NCBI RefSeq assembly: GCF_006346335.1
Contig: NZ_VDMC01000008.1
Span: 62,001 to 126,000 of the forward strand
Length of the DNA: 64,000 nt
DNA from: Aequorivita sinensis
Lineage (GTDB): Bacteria > Bacteroidota > Bacteroidia > Flavobacteriales > Flavobacteriaceae
Direction of reading: 5' to 3'
Shown here: piece after piece, positions 10,512-19,662 of the stretch
How positions within the stretch are numbered: the first letter of the stretch is position 1
Layout of the letters: each line of letters begins with the position of its first letter
The notes under the pieces: generated by a model
Databases searched by the model: none
What the model saw: the letters and a program-made list of their open reading frames with translations, nothing else
Told to the model about the DNA's origin: nothing
Position numbers and translations under genes: made by a program

Positions 10512-11633
10512 TTGACAAAAGAAACTTATCGTATTATTGGTGTAATGAGCGGCACATCCTTGGATGGGATAGATTTGGTGGAATTAGAATTAAATGTCTC
10601 AATAAATAAAGATATTCCTACTTCGCTTCAGATTTTAGATCAATCTCAGGGTGATGTTGAAGGCAACTCCTGGAATTTCCATATTCGTGCAGCTGAAACA
10701 GTACCGTATTCTATAGGTTGGAAAAACGATTTACAAGAAGCAATAAACTATTCTGAAGATAAACTTGAGGTTTTAAACCTAAGGTACACCGAAAAGCTTG
10801 CTGAAGAAATTACAAAGTTTATTGAAAAACACGATATTCAAGATATTGATGCGGTGTGTAGTCACGGGCATACGATCTTACATCAACCCGATAAAGGGAT
10901 AACATTACAAATTGGAAATTTACCTCATATTTCAAAATTACTTGGATTGACGGTGGTTTGCGATTTCCGAGTGGAGGATGTAAACCTTGGCGGACAAGGC
11001 GCACCTTTGGTTCCTATAGGCGATAGGTTATTGTTTTCAGCTTATGACTATTGCTTAAATCTTGGAGGTTTTGCTAACTGTTCTTATGAAGAAGGTAATA
11101 AAAGAATTGCTTTTGATATTTGTCCAGCGAATATCGTATTAAATAAATATGCAGAAAAGCTTGGTAAAGCGTATGACGAAGGAGGAAAAATTGCTGAAGC
11201 AGGTGAGGTAAATCAAACTTTGCTTCAGCAGTTAAATTCGTTATCATTTTATTATGAAAAGCCTCCAAAATCTTTAGGACTTGAGTGGGTGAAAGAAAGT
11301 ATCTTTCCTTTAATAGATTCGTTTAACATTTCAACCAAGGATGTTTTACGAACTTTTACCGAACATATTGCTGTTCAACTCAAGGCTCAATTCAATGTCA
11401 ATGCTTCAGTATTAATTACGGGTGGCGGAGCTTATAATTCATTTTTGATTAAAAGATTAAAGCAGATTTCAACTGTTAATGTTATAATTCCCACTTCGGA
11501 AATTGTTGAATATAAAGAAGCGTTGATATTTGGGCTTTTGGGAGTCTTGAAGTTACGTGGCGAAGTTAATTGTTTAGCTAGTGTTACCGGGGCTTCAAAG
11601 GACCATTCTTCTGGAAAAATCTATCTTCCATAA
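10512..11633 (+). CDS. anmK: anhydro-N-acetylmuramic acid kinase
   Basis: Phosphorylates and opens 1,6-anhydro-MurNAc during cell-wall recycling, giving MurNAc-6-phosphate. The protein (373 aa) opens with RIIGVMSGTSLDGIDLVELE, the family's ATP-binding signature, followed by DFRVEDVNLGGQGAPLVP and the C-terminal VLITGGGAYNSFL. No ATG precedes the GVMSGTS motif within the open frame. The TTG at 10512 gives a normal N-terminus, whereas the next ATG would cut into the motif, so a TTG start is likely. Cytoplasmic; monocistronic. Confidence 0.92.
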   Translation: MTKETYRIIGVMSGTSLDGIDLVELELNVSINKDIPTSLQILDQSQGDVEGNSWNFHIRAAETVPYSIGWKNDLQEAINYSEDKLEVLNLRYTEKLAEEITKFIEKHDIQDIDAVCSHGHTILHQPDKGITLQIGNLPHISKLLGLTVVCDFRVEDVNLGGQGAPLVPIGDRLLFSAYDYCLNLGGFANCSYEEGNKRIAFDICPANIVLNKYAEKLGKAYDEGGKIAEAGEVNQTLLQQLNSLSFYYEKPPKSLGLEWVKESIFPLIDSFNISTKDVLRTFTEHIAVQLKAQFNVNASVLITGGGAYNSFLIKRLKQISTVNVIIPTSEIVEYKEALIFGLLGVLKLRGEVNCLASVTGASKDHSSGKIYLP

Positions 11634-11670
11634 TTTTTCTTAAAATCCACTTATAAACTCTTACAAGTTT

Positions 11671-11678
11671 TATATTTG
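11671..11678 (+). promoter_or_regulatory. promoter -7 element TATATTTG
   Basis: Perfect TAnnTTTG match in the gap between anmK and the dehydrogenase gene, about 85 bases before the chosen ATG. Confidence 0.55.
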
Positions 11679-11762
11679 CTTTTGCCGAAATGGTATAAAT
11701 GAATAAATAGTCAATACTCTCCTAAGCAATCGCAAAGGAGAATTTTAATGCTAAATATAATA

Positions 11763-12989
11763 ATGAAAGAACTGCTTAAAAAGTACGAAGAAAAAGATCC
11801 TGAAATTGTATTCCATTGGAAAGACCCTGAAACAGAAGCCGAAGGTTGGACGGTAATCAACTCATTGCGAGGTGGAGCTGCTGGTGGTGGAACTAGAATG
11901 AGAAAAGGACTTGATATGAATGAAGTACTTTCTCTTGCTAAAACTATGGAAGTAAAATTTTCAGTTTCGGGACCTGCAATTGGAGGTGCCAAATCTGGAA
12001 TTAATTTTGATCCTGCCGATCCTCGTAAAAAAGGAGTTTTAGAAAGATGGTTTAAAGCTGTTTCTCCGTTATTGAAAGGATACTATGGTACTGGTGGTGA
12101 TATGAATGTAGATCAGAAAACTGAAGTAATACCATTTACTGAACAAAGCGGTTTATGGCATCCACAGGAAGGGGTGTTTAATGGGCATTTTGCACCTTCA
12201 GAAGCCGAAAAAATTAACCGAATTGGTCAGTTGAGAAATGGTGTAAGCAAAACATTGGAAAGTTTGGAGTATTGCCCAGATGTATCAAGAGATTATAAAG
12301 TAGCCGATATGGTTACTGGTTTTGGCGTTGCTGAAGCTATTAAGCACTACTACGGAATTTATGGTGGTGAGGTAAAAGGAAAACGTGCAATAGTTCAAGG
12401 TTTTGGAAATGTAGGTTCTGCTGCAGCGTATTACCTTGCGCAAATGGGTGCCAAAATTGTGGGTATTATCGACCGCGATGGTGGAATCATCAATAAGGAT
12501 GGTTATTCTCTAGAAGAGGTAAGGCAGCTTTTCCTTAATAAAAATGGAAACGCCTTAGTAGCAGATAATATGCTTTCTTTTGATGAAATAGATGAAAAAA
12601 TTTGGAATCTCGAGGCCGAAATTTTCGCGCCTTGTGCTGCTTCAAGGTTAATTACTAAAGAGCAAATTTCTCAAATGATTGATACTGGTCTTGAGGTAAT
12701 TAGCTGTGGAGCAAACGTTCCTTTTGCTGATAAAGAAATTTTCTTTGGTTCAATTATGGAATACACAGATGAGCGTATCAGTTTAATTCCAGATTTTATT
12801 AGTAACTGTGGAATGGCACGTGCATTCGCATATTTTATGGAAGGCAAAGTTGAAATGACTGATGAAGCTATATTTAATGATATTTCAAATACTATTAAAA
12901 AAGCAATTCAGAATACATTCGACAAAAATAACTCAAAGACGAATATTAGTAAAACAGCTTTCGAAATTGCTTTAAAAGAGTTATTATAA
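11763..12989 (+). CDS. Glu/Leu/Phe/Val family amino-acid dehydrogenase
   Basis: NAD(P)-dependent oxidative deamination of an amino acid (or reductive amination of the keto acid). The 408-aa protein has the dinucleotide-binding motif GFGNVGSAAAYYLAQMGAKIVGIIDRDG reduced to GFGNVG for the glycine-rich turn, and PIGGAKSGINFDP containing the catalytic lysine. The start MKELLKKYEEKDPEI at 11763 matches related flavobacterial proteins. An ATG 15 bases upstream (11748), preceded by AAAGGAG, is the alternative. Substrate specificity (leucine, valine or glutamate) cannot be told from sequence alone. Confidence 0.88.
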   Translation: MKELLKKYEEKDPEIVFHWKDPETEAEGWTVINSLRGGAAGGGTRMRKGLDMNEVLSLAKTMEVKFSVSGPAIGGAKSGINFDPADPRKKGVLERWFKAVSPLLKGYYGTGGDMNVDQKTEVIPFTEQSGLWHPQEGVFNGHFAPSEAEKINRIGQLRNGVSKTLESLEYCPDVSRDYKVADMVTGFGVAEAIKHYYGIYGGEVKGKRAIVQGFGNVGSAAAYYLAQMGAKIVGIIDRDGGIINKDGYSLEEVRQLFLNKNGNALVADNMLSFDEIDEKIWNLEAEIFAPCAASRLITKEQISQMIDTGLEVISCGANVPFADKEIFFGSIMEYTDERISLIPDFISNCGMARAFAYFMEGKVEMTDEAIFNDISNTIKKAIQNTFDKNNSKTNISKTAFEIALKELL

Positions 12990-13007
12990 TTTACTAAGTA
13001 GAGATAG

Positions 13008-13077
13008 GAAGAAGTTTTCTGTTTTGAAATTAATTGGTGCAATTGGGCTGTATTTTTTTGCATTAAACTTCTTCTTA
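13008..13077 (+). terminator. probable intrinsic terminator
   Basis: The distant arms GAAGAAGTTT and AAACTTCTTC (10 bp) enclose an inner TGCAA/TTGCA stem, and TTATTTT follows. It sits after the dehydrogenase gene and before exbB. Confidence 0.5.
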
Positions 13078-13155
13078 TTTTGAAAAATTATATTTCATAA
13101 CTTATAACAATTTCTATAATTAATTTCCGTTATTCACTAAAACAAAACTTTATTT

Positions 13156-13875
13156 ATGTTAAACTTCTTTATTCAAGAGGGTGCTGATATAGCACAAGAT
13201 ACCGATTCCATCGCTGAAGGCATACCAGTCGAAGCTCAAGAGAAAACTTTATCAATAATGGATCTGTTGTTAAACGGAGGCGTTGCAGGGCAAATAATTA
13301 TAGGTGTACTGTTTATCCTTCTCTTTGTGGCAGTTTACATTTATTTTGAACGTCTTTTTGCAATCAAAGCGGCGTCTAAAATGGATAACAACTTTATGAA
13401 TCAGATTAAAGATAATGTTAGCTCGGGTAATATTCAAGCTGCAAAAGTTTTGTGTGCTCAAAACAATACACCAGTTTCACACCTAACTGAAAAAGGAATT
13501 TCTAGAATTGGTAGTCCTTTGGAAGACATAAACACGGCAATTGAAAATGCTGGACGTTTAGAAGTTTACAAATTAGAGAAAAACGTAAGTGTTTTAGCAA
13601 CTATTGCTGGTGCTGCACCTATGATTGGTTTCTTAGGAACTGTAATTGGTATGGTTTTAGCTTTCCACCAACTTGCAACAAGTAGTGGTCAAGCAGAAAT
13701 GGGAGCTTTGGCTGAAGGTATTTATACAGCGATGACAACTACAGTAGCAGGATTAATAGTAGGTATTATTGCCTATATGGGTTACAACCATTTAGTAGTG
13801 CGTACAGATAAAGTGGTTCACCAAATGGAAGCCACTGCAGTAGATTTTCTAGACATGTTAAACGAACCTGTATAA
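13156..13875 (+). CDS. exbB: MotA/TolQ/ExbB proton channel protein
   Basis: Inner-membrane proton channel subunit that powers TonB-dependent outer-membrane transport. The 239-aa protein has a first membrane helix at about residues 40-62 (IIIGVLFILLFVAVYIYF), a cytoplasmic loop, then two helices around residues 150-170 and 190-212 with the family signature ATIAGAAPMIGFLGTVIGM. Its stop codon overlaps the exbD start by one base (TAATG), so the two are translationally coupled. The start at 13156 lies close to where related proteins begin. Confidence 0.92.
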   Translation: MLNFFIQEGADIAQDTDSIAEGIPVEAQEKTLSIMDLLLNGGVAGQIIIGVLFILLFVAVYIYFERLFAIKAASKMDNNFMNQIKDNVSSGNIQAAKVLCAQNNTPVSHLTEKGISRIGSPLEDINTAIENAGRLEVYKLEKNVSVLATIAGAAPMIGFLGTVIGMVLAFHQLATSSGQAEMGALAEGIYTAMTTTVAGLIVGIIAYMGYNHLVVRTDKVVHQMEATAVDFLDMLNEPV

Positions 13876-14267
13876 TGAATTTAAGAGGAAGAAATAAAGT
13901 TAGTGCCGAATTTAGCATGAGCTCAATGACAGATATAGTATTTCTGTTATTAGTTTTTTTCTTGCTTACTTCGCCTGCTATTACACCAGATGCTTTAGAT
14001 TTAATTTTACCTAAGGCAAAAGGAAAAACTTCTAATGTGCAAAAAGCTTCCGTAAGTATTACAAAAGATGGAGCCTATTATGTAGATAAGGAGCGTGTAA
14101 GCGAGTATAGTATTGAAAATGAACTAAAAAAAGTTCTTGCAGGTCAAGATGAACCAACAATTATCTTGCGAGCCGAAGAAGGGGTGCCTATTGAAGACGC
14201 TGTATTTGTAATGGATATTGCAAATAGAAATAAGTTTAAGGTAGTCCTTGCTGTAAGACCTAATTAA
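13875..14267 (+). CDS. exbD: ExbD/TolR biopolymer transport protein
   Basis: Partner of ExbB in the TonB motor. The 130-aa protein has a short cytoplasmic head, a single membrane helix beginning MTDIVFLLLVFFLLTSP with the essential protonatable Asp20, and a periplasmic domain ending in the YVDKERVSE and AVFVMDIANRNKFKVVLAVRP elements typical of the family. It overlaps exbB by one base and is followed 95 bases later by tonB. Confidence 0.93.
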   Translation: MNLRGRNKVSAEFSMSSMTDIVFLLLVFFLLTSPAITPDALDLILPKAKGKTSNVQKASVSITKDGAYYVDKERVSEYSIENELKKVLAGQDEPTIILRAEEGVPIEDAVFVMDIANRNKFKVVLAVRPN

Positions 14268-14362
14268 AAGTGAACATTGTCCTATTGAAGTAAGCGGTCT
14301 GCTTACTATTAAAATAATTTTTACTACAAACCCTAATCTCGGTTACTAAGCGAAATCGAAGC

Positions 14363-15181
14363 ATGAAACTTTTAGATACAGAACATAAACGTAAAAGTAT
14401 GATCATCACGGTAATCGTGCATGTGATTATTTTAATTCTATTGTTTTATGTGGGTATGAAGTATCTCGACCCACCACTAGAGCAAGGAATTGCAATTAAT
14501 TTTGGAACAACTGAAACTGGAAGTGGGGAAGTACAGCCTGTAGATAGAATTCAGTCTGCACCTAAAAACACTACTCCCGAACCCGTTTCTCAGCCTAAAA
14601 CTGAAATACGAGAAGAGGTAGTTACGCAAGATACGGAAGACGCTCCAATTATTAAAAAGGAGAAGCCGAAGAAAGAACAAACCCAGACTCCAGTAAAAGA
14701 AGAACCTAAAAAAGAGGTAAAAAAACCAGATCCAAAACCAGACAAGTCAACTACTGATGCACTATCAAGCATCTTAAATGGACCTAAAAGTGATGGCACT
14801 GCACAAGGTGGCGAAGGGAACGATGGAAAGCCTGGAGATAAAGGAAGCCCAGATGGTGATCCTAATGCAAGCTCTTATTACGGAACAGGGAAAGGCCTAG
14901 ATGGGGATGGAAATTATATGTTAGGAGGAAGAAAAGCACTTAACAAAGAAAAGTTTGTACAAGACTGTAACGAGGCTGGAACGGTAGTAGTTAGTATAGA
15001 GGTGGATAGAAGTGGAAAAGTAATAAACGCTACTCCTGGAGTACGTGGAACAACCAACAACTCTCGCTGTCTTATAGAGCCTGCTAGACGTGCTGCACTA
15101 GCAACAAAATTTAATGCAGACGATAAAGCACCTGCAAAACAAGTAGGGAAAATCATTTACAGATTTAGTCTGTCTGAATAG
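14363..15181 (+). CDS. tonB: TonB-like energy transducer
   Basis: Links the ExbBD motor to outer-membrane receptors. The 272-aa protein has an N-terminal membrane anchor at about residues 13-34 (MIITVIVHVIILILLFYVGM). A Pro/Lys/Glu-rich periplasmic spacer spans about residues 65-125, then a Gly/Asp-rich linker leads to a C-terminal domain (VVVSIEVDRSGKV, IEPARRAALATKF). The C-terminal domain resembles the TonB fold but is not a textbook YP motif. Placement directly after exbB-exbD supports the call. A terminator follows. Confidence 0.85.
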   Translation: MKLLDTEHKRKSMIITVIVHVIILILLFYVGMKYLDPPLEQGIAINFGTTETGSGEVQPVDRIQSAPKNTTPEPVSQPKTEIREEVVTQDTEDAPIIKKEKPKKEQTQTPVKEEPKKEVKKPDPKPDKSTTDALSSILNGPKSDGTAQGGEGNDGKPGDKGSPDGDPNASSYYGTGKGLDGDGNYMLGGRKALNKEKFVQDCNEAGTVVVSIEVDRSGKVINATPGVRGTTNNSRCLIEPARRAALATKFNADDKAPAKQVGKIIYRFSLSE

Positions 15182-15220
15182 ATCATTTAGATTCTAAAAA
15201 AACTTCATTTATAGTTATCT

Positions 15221-15272
15221 TTAAGCCTTTATTAGTGCAATAAAAATGCATTTATAAAGGCTTAATTTTTTT
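15221..15272 (+). terminator. intrinsic terminator after exbB-exbD-tonB
   Basis: The 12-bp inverted repeat TTAAGCCTTTAT / ATAAAGGCTTAA is followed by a run of T. It ends 24 bases before the apparent folC start. Confidence 0.8.
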
Positions 15273-15295
15273 ATTCATTTTTAAATCTCTGTCTT

Positions 15296-16513
15296 ATCAA
15301 TTATTCTGAAACCATAGCATGGCTTTTTAACCAATTGCCAATGTATCAAAGAGTAGGGCAGTCTGCCTATAAAGCAGATTTGTCTGCCACAATTACCCTT
15401 GCCAATTATTTAAACAATCCAGAAAAGAGCTTTAAGAGCGTACATGTGGCTGGAACGAATGGAAAAGGCAGTACAAGTCATATGATTGCTTCTGTATTTC
15501 AGGAGGCTGGTTATAAAACGGGATTATATACTTCGCCTCACTTAAAGGATTTTAGAGAGCGAATTAAGATTAACGGTAATATGATACCTGAAGAATATGT
15601 TTCAGGATTTGTACAAAGGCATAAACCGTATTTCGAAAGCAATCAACTGTCATTCTTTGAAATGACGGTAGGTTTGGCTTTTGACTATTTTAGAGAGGAG
15701 GAGGTCGATATAGCTATTATTGAAGTAGGAATGGGAGGTAGGCTAGATAGTACAAACATTATTTCTCCAGAGGTTTCTGTGATTACAAATATTGGTTTAG
15801 ACCATACAAAGTTCTTAGGGGATACTCTAGAAAAAGTCGCTTTTGAAAAGGCAGGAATTATTAAAGAAAATATTCCAGTAGTAATTGGTGAGGCTGTTTC
15901 AGAAACTGAAAATGTTTTTAGAAGAATTGCTGTAGAGAAAAATTCTGCAATAGAATTTGCCGAGGCAATAGACTCGTCTAACTATTTTTCAGATTTAAAG
16001 GGAATTTATCAGCAGAAAAACATTAAAACTGTTTTAAGTGCATTGAAGATTCTACAAAACAGAGGTTGGGAGATTTCTGAAGAAAATATTCAAAACGGAC
16101 TTTTAAATACCGTCAAAAATACTGGCCTAATGGGGCGCTGGCAAATTTTGAATAAAAGCCCAAAAGTAATTTGTGATACAGGTCACAACAAGGAAGGTTT
16201 AAAACTAGTTCTTAAACAATTGCAAAACGAAGATTATCAAAATCTTCATATAGTTTTGGGAGTGGTTAACGATAAAGATTTGGAATCTGTGCTTCCACTA
16301 TTTCCTGTAAATGCTACTTACTATTTCTGCAAACCAAATATTCCACGTGGTTTAGATGCCTCATTACTTTTATCACAAGCAAGAGGTTTTGGACTAAAAG
16401 GCGATGACTATTTTTCTGTGAATAGCGCTTTTGAAGCAGCGAAAACTGCAGCTTTAAAAGACGATTTGATTTTTATAGGAGGAAGTACTTTTGTAGTTGC
16501 GGAAGTGGTATAA
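15296..16513 (+). CDS. folC: bifunctional folylpolyglutamate/dihydrofolate synthase
   Basis: Adds glutamate to (dihydro)folates or to dihydropteroate. The ATP-binding loop VAGTNGKGSTSHM, the TSPHLKDFRERI motif and GMGGRLDSTNII are all present. There is a start problem. The first standard start is TTG at 15335 (MPMYQRVGQ, 392 aa), but the frame upstream still reads NYSETIAWLFNQLP, which looks like the conserved FolC N-terminus (MNYxETxxWxFNQLPMYQ in relatives). That homology begins at an ATC codon at 15296, and the frame has no ATG, GTG or TTG between the stop at 15263 and 15335. I therefore extend the gene to 15296 (405 aa), assuming a non-standard start or a base error. Confidence 0.85.
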   Translation: MNYSETIAWLFNQLPMYQRVGQSAYKADLSATITLANYLNNPEKSFKSVHVAGTNGKGSTSHMIASVFQEAGYKTGLYTSPHLKDFRERIKINGNMIPEEYVSGFVQRHKPYFESNQLSFFEMTVGLAFDYFREEEVDIAIIEVGMGGRLDSTNIISPEVSVITNIGLDHTKFLGDTLEKVAFEKAGIIKENIPVVIGEAVSETENVFRRIAVEKNSAIEFAEAIDSSNYFSDLKGIYQQKNIKTVLSALKILQNRGWEISEENIQNGLLNTVKNTGLMGRWQILNKSPKVICDTGHNKEGLKLVLKQLQNEDYQNLHIVLGVVNDKDLESVLPLFPVNATYYFCKPNIPRGLDASLLLSQARGFGLKGDDYFSVNSAFEAAKTAALKDDLIFIGGSTFVVAEVV

Positions 16514-16514
16514 A

Positions 16515-16546
16515 AAAACCCTTTCATCTTAAAGAGAAAGGGTTTT
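16515..16546. terminator. bidirectional intrinsic terminator
   Basis: The 11-bp inverted repeat AAAACCCTTTC / GAAAGGGTTTT lies between convergent folC and the small secreted protein gene, with A and T tracts on both sides. Confidence 0.85.
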
Positions 16547-16569
16547 GCAACTATAATTATAATCACTAA

Positions 16570-16914
16570 TTATTTGTTTTTGTTCCATTTAGCGTATTGC
16601 TCCTCGGTTAAGGTTTTCTTCATAATATCATCTAATGAAGAGTCAAATTTTTTCTTATTTGCGATTACATTTGCGTCTGTTGCATCTTTACCCTCAATAT
16701 GCTTTTGGTAGTTTATTTCTTTAGCAACAAGAGCTCTGAAAATCGTTCTACTTTGTTCCCCGTTTAGGTTTAAAGTTTCAGTTAATTCAGCAGTTTCTGC
16801 TTTTGCAATTACTTCAGGTCTGTTTTTGTCAACAGATAAAGACTGTGCTGATATGTTTTGAATACCAAAAAGCATAGTAGCTGCAAACGCAATTATTGTA
16901 AATAAATTTTTCAT
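16570..16914 (-). CDS. small secreted protein of unknown function
   Basis: A 114-aa protein with a clear signal peptide (MKNLFTIIAFAATMLFGIQNISAQ, cleaved near residue 24). The mature part is helical and charged, and contains ELTETLNLNGEQ and KKTLTEEQYAKW. The paired 'L..EQ' helices recall the loose architecture of Spy/CpxP-like or DUF4890-type periplasmic proteins, but the similarity is too weak to assign. Probably periplasmic. Single gene, sharing a terminator with folC. Confidence 0.75.
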   Translation of the reverse strand: MKNLFTIIAFAATMLFGIQNISAQSLSVDKNRPEVIAKAETAELTETLNLNGEQSRTIFRALVAKEINYQKHIEGKDATDANVIANKKKFDSSLDDIMKKTLTEEQYAKWNKNK

Positions 16915-17259
16915 CTTTTTTATTTTTAATTTTAAAGTTACTAAAATAGTATATTCTGTTTATAATAGAACAATTATTACGCCAAAATTAACTAATACTT
17001 TTTATTTTTCTTTACATAAAGTGTTTCATGCTAAATAAGCCAACTTATAATACTTAGAAATGCGGTGAAATCTCTAAGTTTCTATAAGCTTTAAAAGTGT
17101 TTTTCTTTAGGACCTAATCTCAATATTTAATATACTCAGTAGTTGACAGATAAGGCTGATAGTGATAGGTGCAATATTCTTTACTCCCACGCCATATATA
17201 AATATAAATAACGCTTATCTTTAAGGAAAGCAAGTATTAACTAATAAGAGATTGTTGTT
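16915..17259. other. intergenic region with two outward promoters
   Basis: A 345-base AT-rich gap between divergent genes. A promoter-like TATCTTTA sits at 17216-17223 ahead of the hydrolase gene. On the minus strand TAACTTTA sits close to the small secreted protein gene. I see no further gene or structured RNA. Confidence 0.4.
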
Positions 17260-18219
17260 ATGCCTTATATAAGTAATTCTTCTTATGAAACGGACTTCAT
17301 TTTCCAAAATGGGCATATATCTACTATTTATTCTGGAATCATTAGAAAATTGGAATCGCCAGAATATCAGCGAAAACGATTGTTCTTGACAGATGGCGAT
17401 TTTCTACTTTTAGATTATGTAATGCAAACATCTAAAAAAGCAATTATACTGTGTCACGGGTTAGAAGGCGATTCAAAGAAAAACTACAATAACGCCTGTG
17501 CTAACTTTTTTATAGAAAAAGGATACTCAGTCTTTGCTTGGAATAATCGCAGTTGTGGAGGAGAAATGAATTTACTTCCCAACTTATACCATCATGGGTC
17601 TATAGGAGATTTGGAAGCAGTTATAAATTACGTTTTAGCACAGAATATTGAAGAAGTTTTTCTAGTGGGCTTTTCATTAGGAGGCGATCAGATACTGAAT
17701 TATCTGGGTAGAAAGGAAGTTTCTGAGAAAATAAAAGCTGCCGTGGCTATTTCTGCACCTTTTCAATTAAAATCTAGTGCTGAGAAAATTCAGGGAGGAA
17801 TAAGCAAAATTTATTTAAGCCGTTTTATTCGAAAGATAAGAGGAAAAATTCAGCAGAAATCCGTTCAATTTCCAAGTTTGATTTCAAAAGAAATATCTAA
17901 AAACATTAAAAGTTTTGAAGATGTAATCGATAGGTTTATCGTTCCTGTACACGGTGGATATACAGATCTTGGCGACTATTATAAAAAAGCTTCTCCTGCA
18001 TATTCTACTGATGGCATAAATATACCAGTGTTAGTTATAAACGCTTGGGACGATCCTATTTTAGGCAAGGAAGATCATCCTATTGCTATGGCTGAGCAGC
18101 ATAAATATCTATATCTAGAAACTCCTCATCACGGAGGGCATTGTGCTTTCCCTTTAAAAATTTCAAAGCATCCCTATTCTGTAGTTCGCGCTTTTGAGTT
18201 CTTTAAGAACAATACATGA
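17260..18219 (+). CDS. YheT-like alpha/beta hydrolase
   Basis: A 319-aa hydrolase of the YheT/ABHD family. The oxyanion-side motif CHGLEGDSKKNY, the nucleophile elbow GFSLGGD (Ser139), the acid region NAWDDPILG and the catalytic His in ETPHHGGHCAFP are all visible and in order. No signal peptide, so cytoplasmic. The natural ester substrate is not known for most of this family. The gene is monocistronic and converges on the TPM-domain operon. Confidence 0.85.
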   Translation: MPYISNSSYETDFIFQNGHISTIYSGIIRKLESPEYQRKRLFLTDGDFLLLDYVMQTSKKAIILCHGLEGDSKKNYNNACANFFIEKGYSVFAWNNRSCGGEMNLLPNLYHHGSIGDLEAVINYVLAQNIEEVFLVGFSLGGDQILNYLGRKEVSEKIKAAVAISAPFQLKSSAEKIQGGISKIYLSRFIRKIRGKIQQKSVQFPSLISKEISKNIKSFEDVIDRFIVPVHGGYTDLGDYYKKASPAYSTDGINIPVLVINAWDDPILGKEDHPIAMAEQHKYLYLETPHHGGHCAFPLKISKHPYSVVRAFEFFKNNT

Positions 18220-18286
18220 TAAGATCGGTACGATTGGATTTAGATAGAAATTTCTGATCTTAATTTTGGTGAATGAATTTTTGAGA

Positions 18287-19081
18287 TTACCAACCACCGC
18301 TAGCACCACCACCGCCAAAGCCACCGCCACCGAAGCCGCCGCCAAAGCCGCCTCCGCCACCGAAACTTCCGCCGCCTCCAAAGCTACCACCGCCACCTCC
18401 AAAACCTCCACGGCCAAGACTACTTAGCACGATAATATCTAATAGGGTTCCACGTCCGCCACCACGACCTCCACGACCACCTTTATTCATTAGGGCGATT
18501 ATAATGATGATAAATAGGAAGATTAGAAAAAATGGAATAGGAGCAGCATCCTTTTTTCCAAAATCACGGTCTTCTTTAAACTCACCTTTTAAAGCTGCAA
18601 AAATGGCATCACTACCTTGATCAAGACCAGCGTAGTAGTCGCCAGCTTTAAAATTTGGGATGATAATTCGATTAATGATTCGCTCAGCCATTAAATCGGT
18701 TACACGATATTCTATTCCATACCCGGTATTAATATCTACTCTTCGATCGTCTTTGGCTAGCGTTATTAAAATTCCATTATCCTCACCCTTCTGACCGATA
18801 CCCCATTTTTGTCCCCATTCGGCACCAAGCATGGAAATATCCTCACCATTAGTAGAACCAATAATAATACAAACAATCTGGGTAGAAGTTGAGTCAGCAT
18901 AACGAATTAACTTACTTTCTAACGCCGATTTTTGGGATGGCGTTAGAAGATTTATATAATCGTAAACCGAAGTTTCAACTGCAGGCTTAGGCGGAATTTC
19001 GTATTGCGCCAATACATTTCCAGAGATAAGCCAAGCAATGAAAAATACGAGAATTGTGGAATATTTCTGAATTCTAATCAT
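18287..19081 (-). CDS. TPM-domain (YgcG-type) membrane protein with Gly-rich tail
   Basis: A 264-aa exported protein. It has a signal peptide (ending NVLAQ), a TPM (Psb32/Repair) domain at about residues 35-170 with YDYINLLTP and the GQKGEDNGILITL and GYGIEYRV motifs, one membrane helix (IPFFLIFLFIIIIIALM, about 184-200) and a C-terminal low-complexity tail of GGGFGG repeats ending SGGW. This is the classic YgcG layout. Last gene of the LemA operon. The TPM domain is linked to membrane-protein or photosystem repair elsewhere, but its role here is unknown. Confidence 0.85.
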   Translation of the reverse strand: MIRIQKYSTILVFFIAWLISGNVLAQYEIPPKPAVETSVYDYINLLTPSQKSALESKLIRYADSTSTQIVCIIIGSTNGEDISMLGAEWGQKWGIGQKGEDNGILITLAKDDRRVDINTGYGIEYRVTDLMAERIINRIIIPNFKAGDYYAGLDQGSDAIFAALKGEFKEDRDFGKKDAAPIPFFLIFLFIIIIIALMNKGGRGGRGGGRGTLLDIIVLSSLGRGGFGGGGGSFGGGGSFGGGGGFGGGFGGGGFGGGGASGGW

Positions 19082-19099
19082 TAATATTTTTTTTACAAA

Positions 19100-19561
19100 C
19101 TATCCTACAGAGATGTCGTCTGGAAGTTCGTTTTTATCATCTTTTTTATAAGGGAAATGTTTTTTCAGCTGTTGTCCAGCTTTTAAAATTCCATCTACTA
19201 AACCTTGTTTCATATCACCATTTTTAAAGTGATTAATGATTACGTCTTTAGTGCCTTCCCAAAAGTTTTGACCAACAACGTCATTGATGCCTTTGTCGCC
19301 CATAATTACTAATGTGCGGTCTTCTACAGCTACGTAAATTAACACTCCATTACTTTCTTTAGTGTTGTGCATATTAAGCATTTCAAACACTTCAGTAGCT
19401 CTATCAAAAGCATCAATGTGTTCAAGGGGTTCTTCAGAAGATATCGATTTTGATTCAAGGTGAACCCTAATTTCACCTGATGTATTCTTTTCTGCTATGC
19501 GAATAGCTTCAACAATTGCAGATTCTTCTTCTGAAGTAAGAAAGTCTTCTACTCTAGACAT
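19100..19561 (-). CDS. TPM-domain protein without signal peptide
   Basis: A 153-aa protein made almost only of a TPM domain: ENTSGEIRVHLES, NGVLIYVAVEDRTLVIMGDKGIND and FKNGDMKQGLVDGILKAGQQL. It has neither signal peptide nor membrane helix, unlike its neighbour 18 bases downstream, so it should be cytoplasmic or peripheral. Flavobacterial genomes often carry lemA followed by a short and a long TPM gene, as here. Confidence 0.83.
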   Translation of the reverse strand: MSRVEDFLTSEEESAIVEAIRIAEKNTSGEIRVHLESKSISSEEPLEHIDAFDRATEVFEMLNMHNTKESNGVLIYVAVEDRTLVIMGDKGINDVVGQNFWEGTKDVIINHFKNGDMKQGLVDGILKAGQQLKKHFPYKKDDKNELPDDISVG

Positions 19562-19662
19562 ATTTTGCTTAGTTTAAATTATCTGAAATATTTTCGGCAA
19601 ATAGTGATTAATAGCAATCTAAACTGCTGAACCAAGCCGAAGTAATTTCAGAAAAAAGATTT

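Noticed and set aside
18163-18417. Ala/Val-rich minus-strand frame across the Gly-rich tail
   Set aside because: It is another frame of the GGG/GGC codon repeat of the TPM-domain gene, not a gene of its own.
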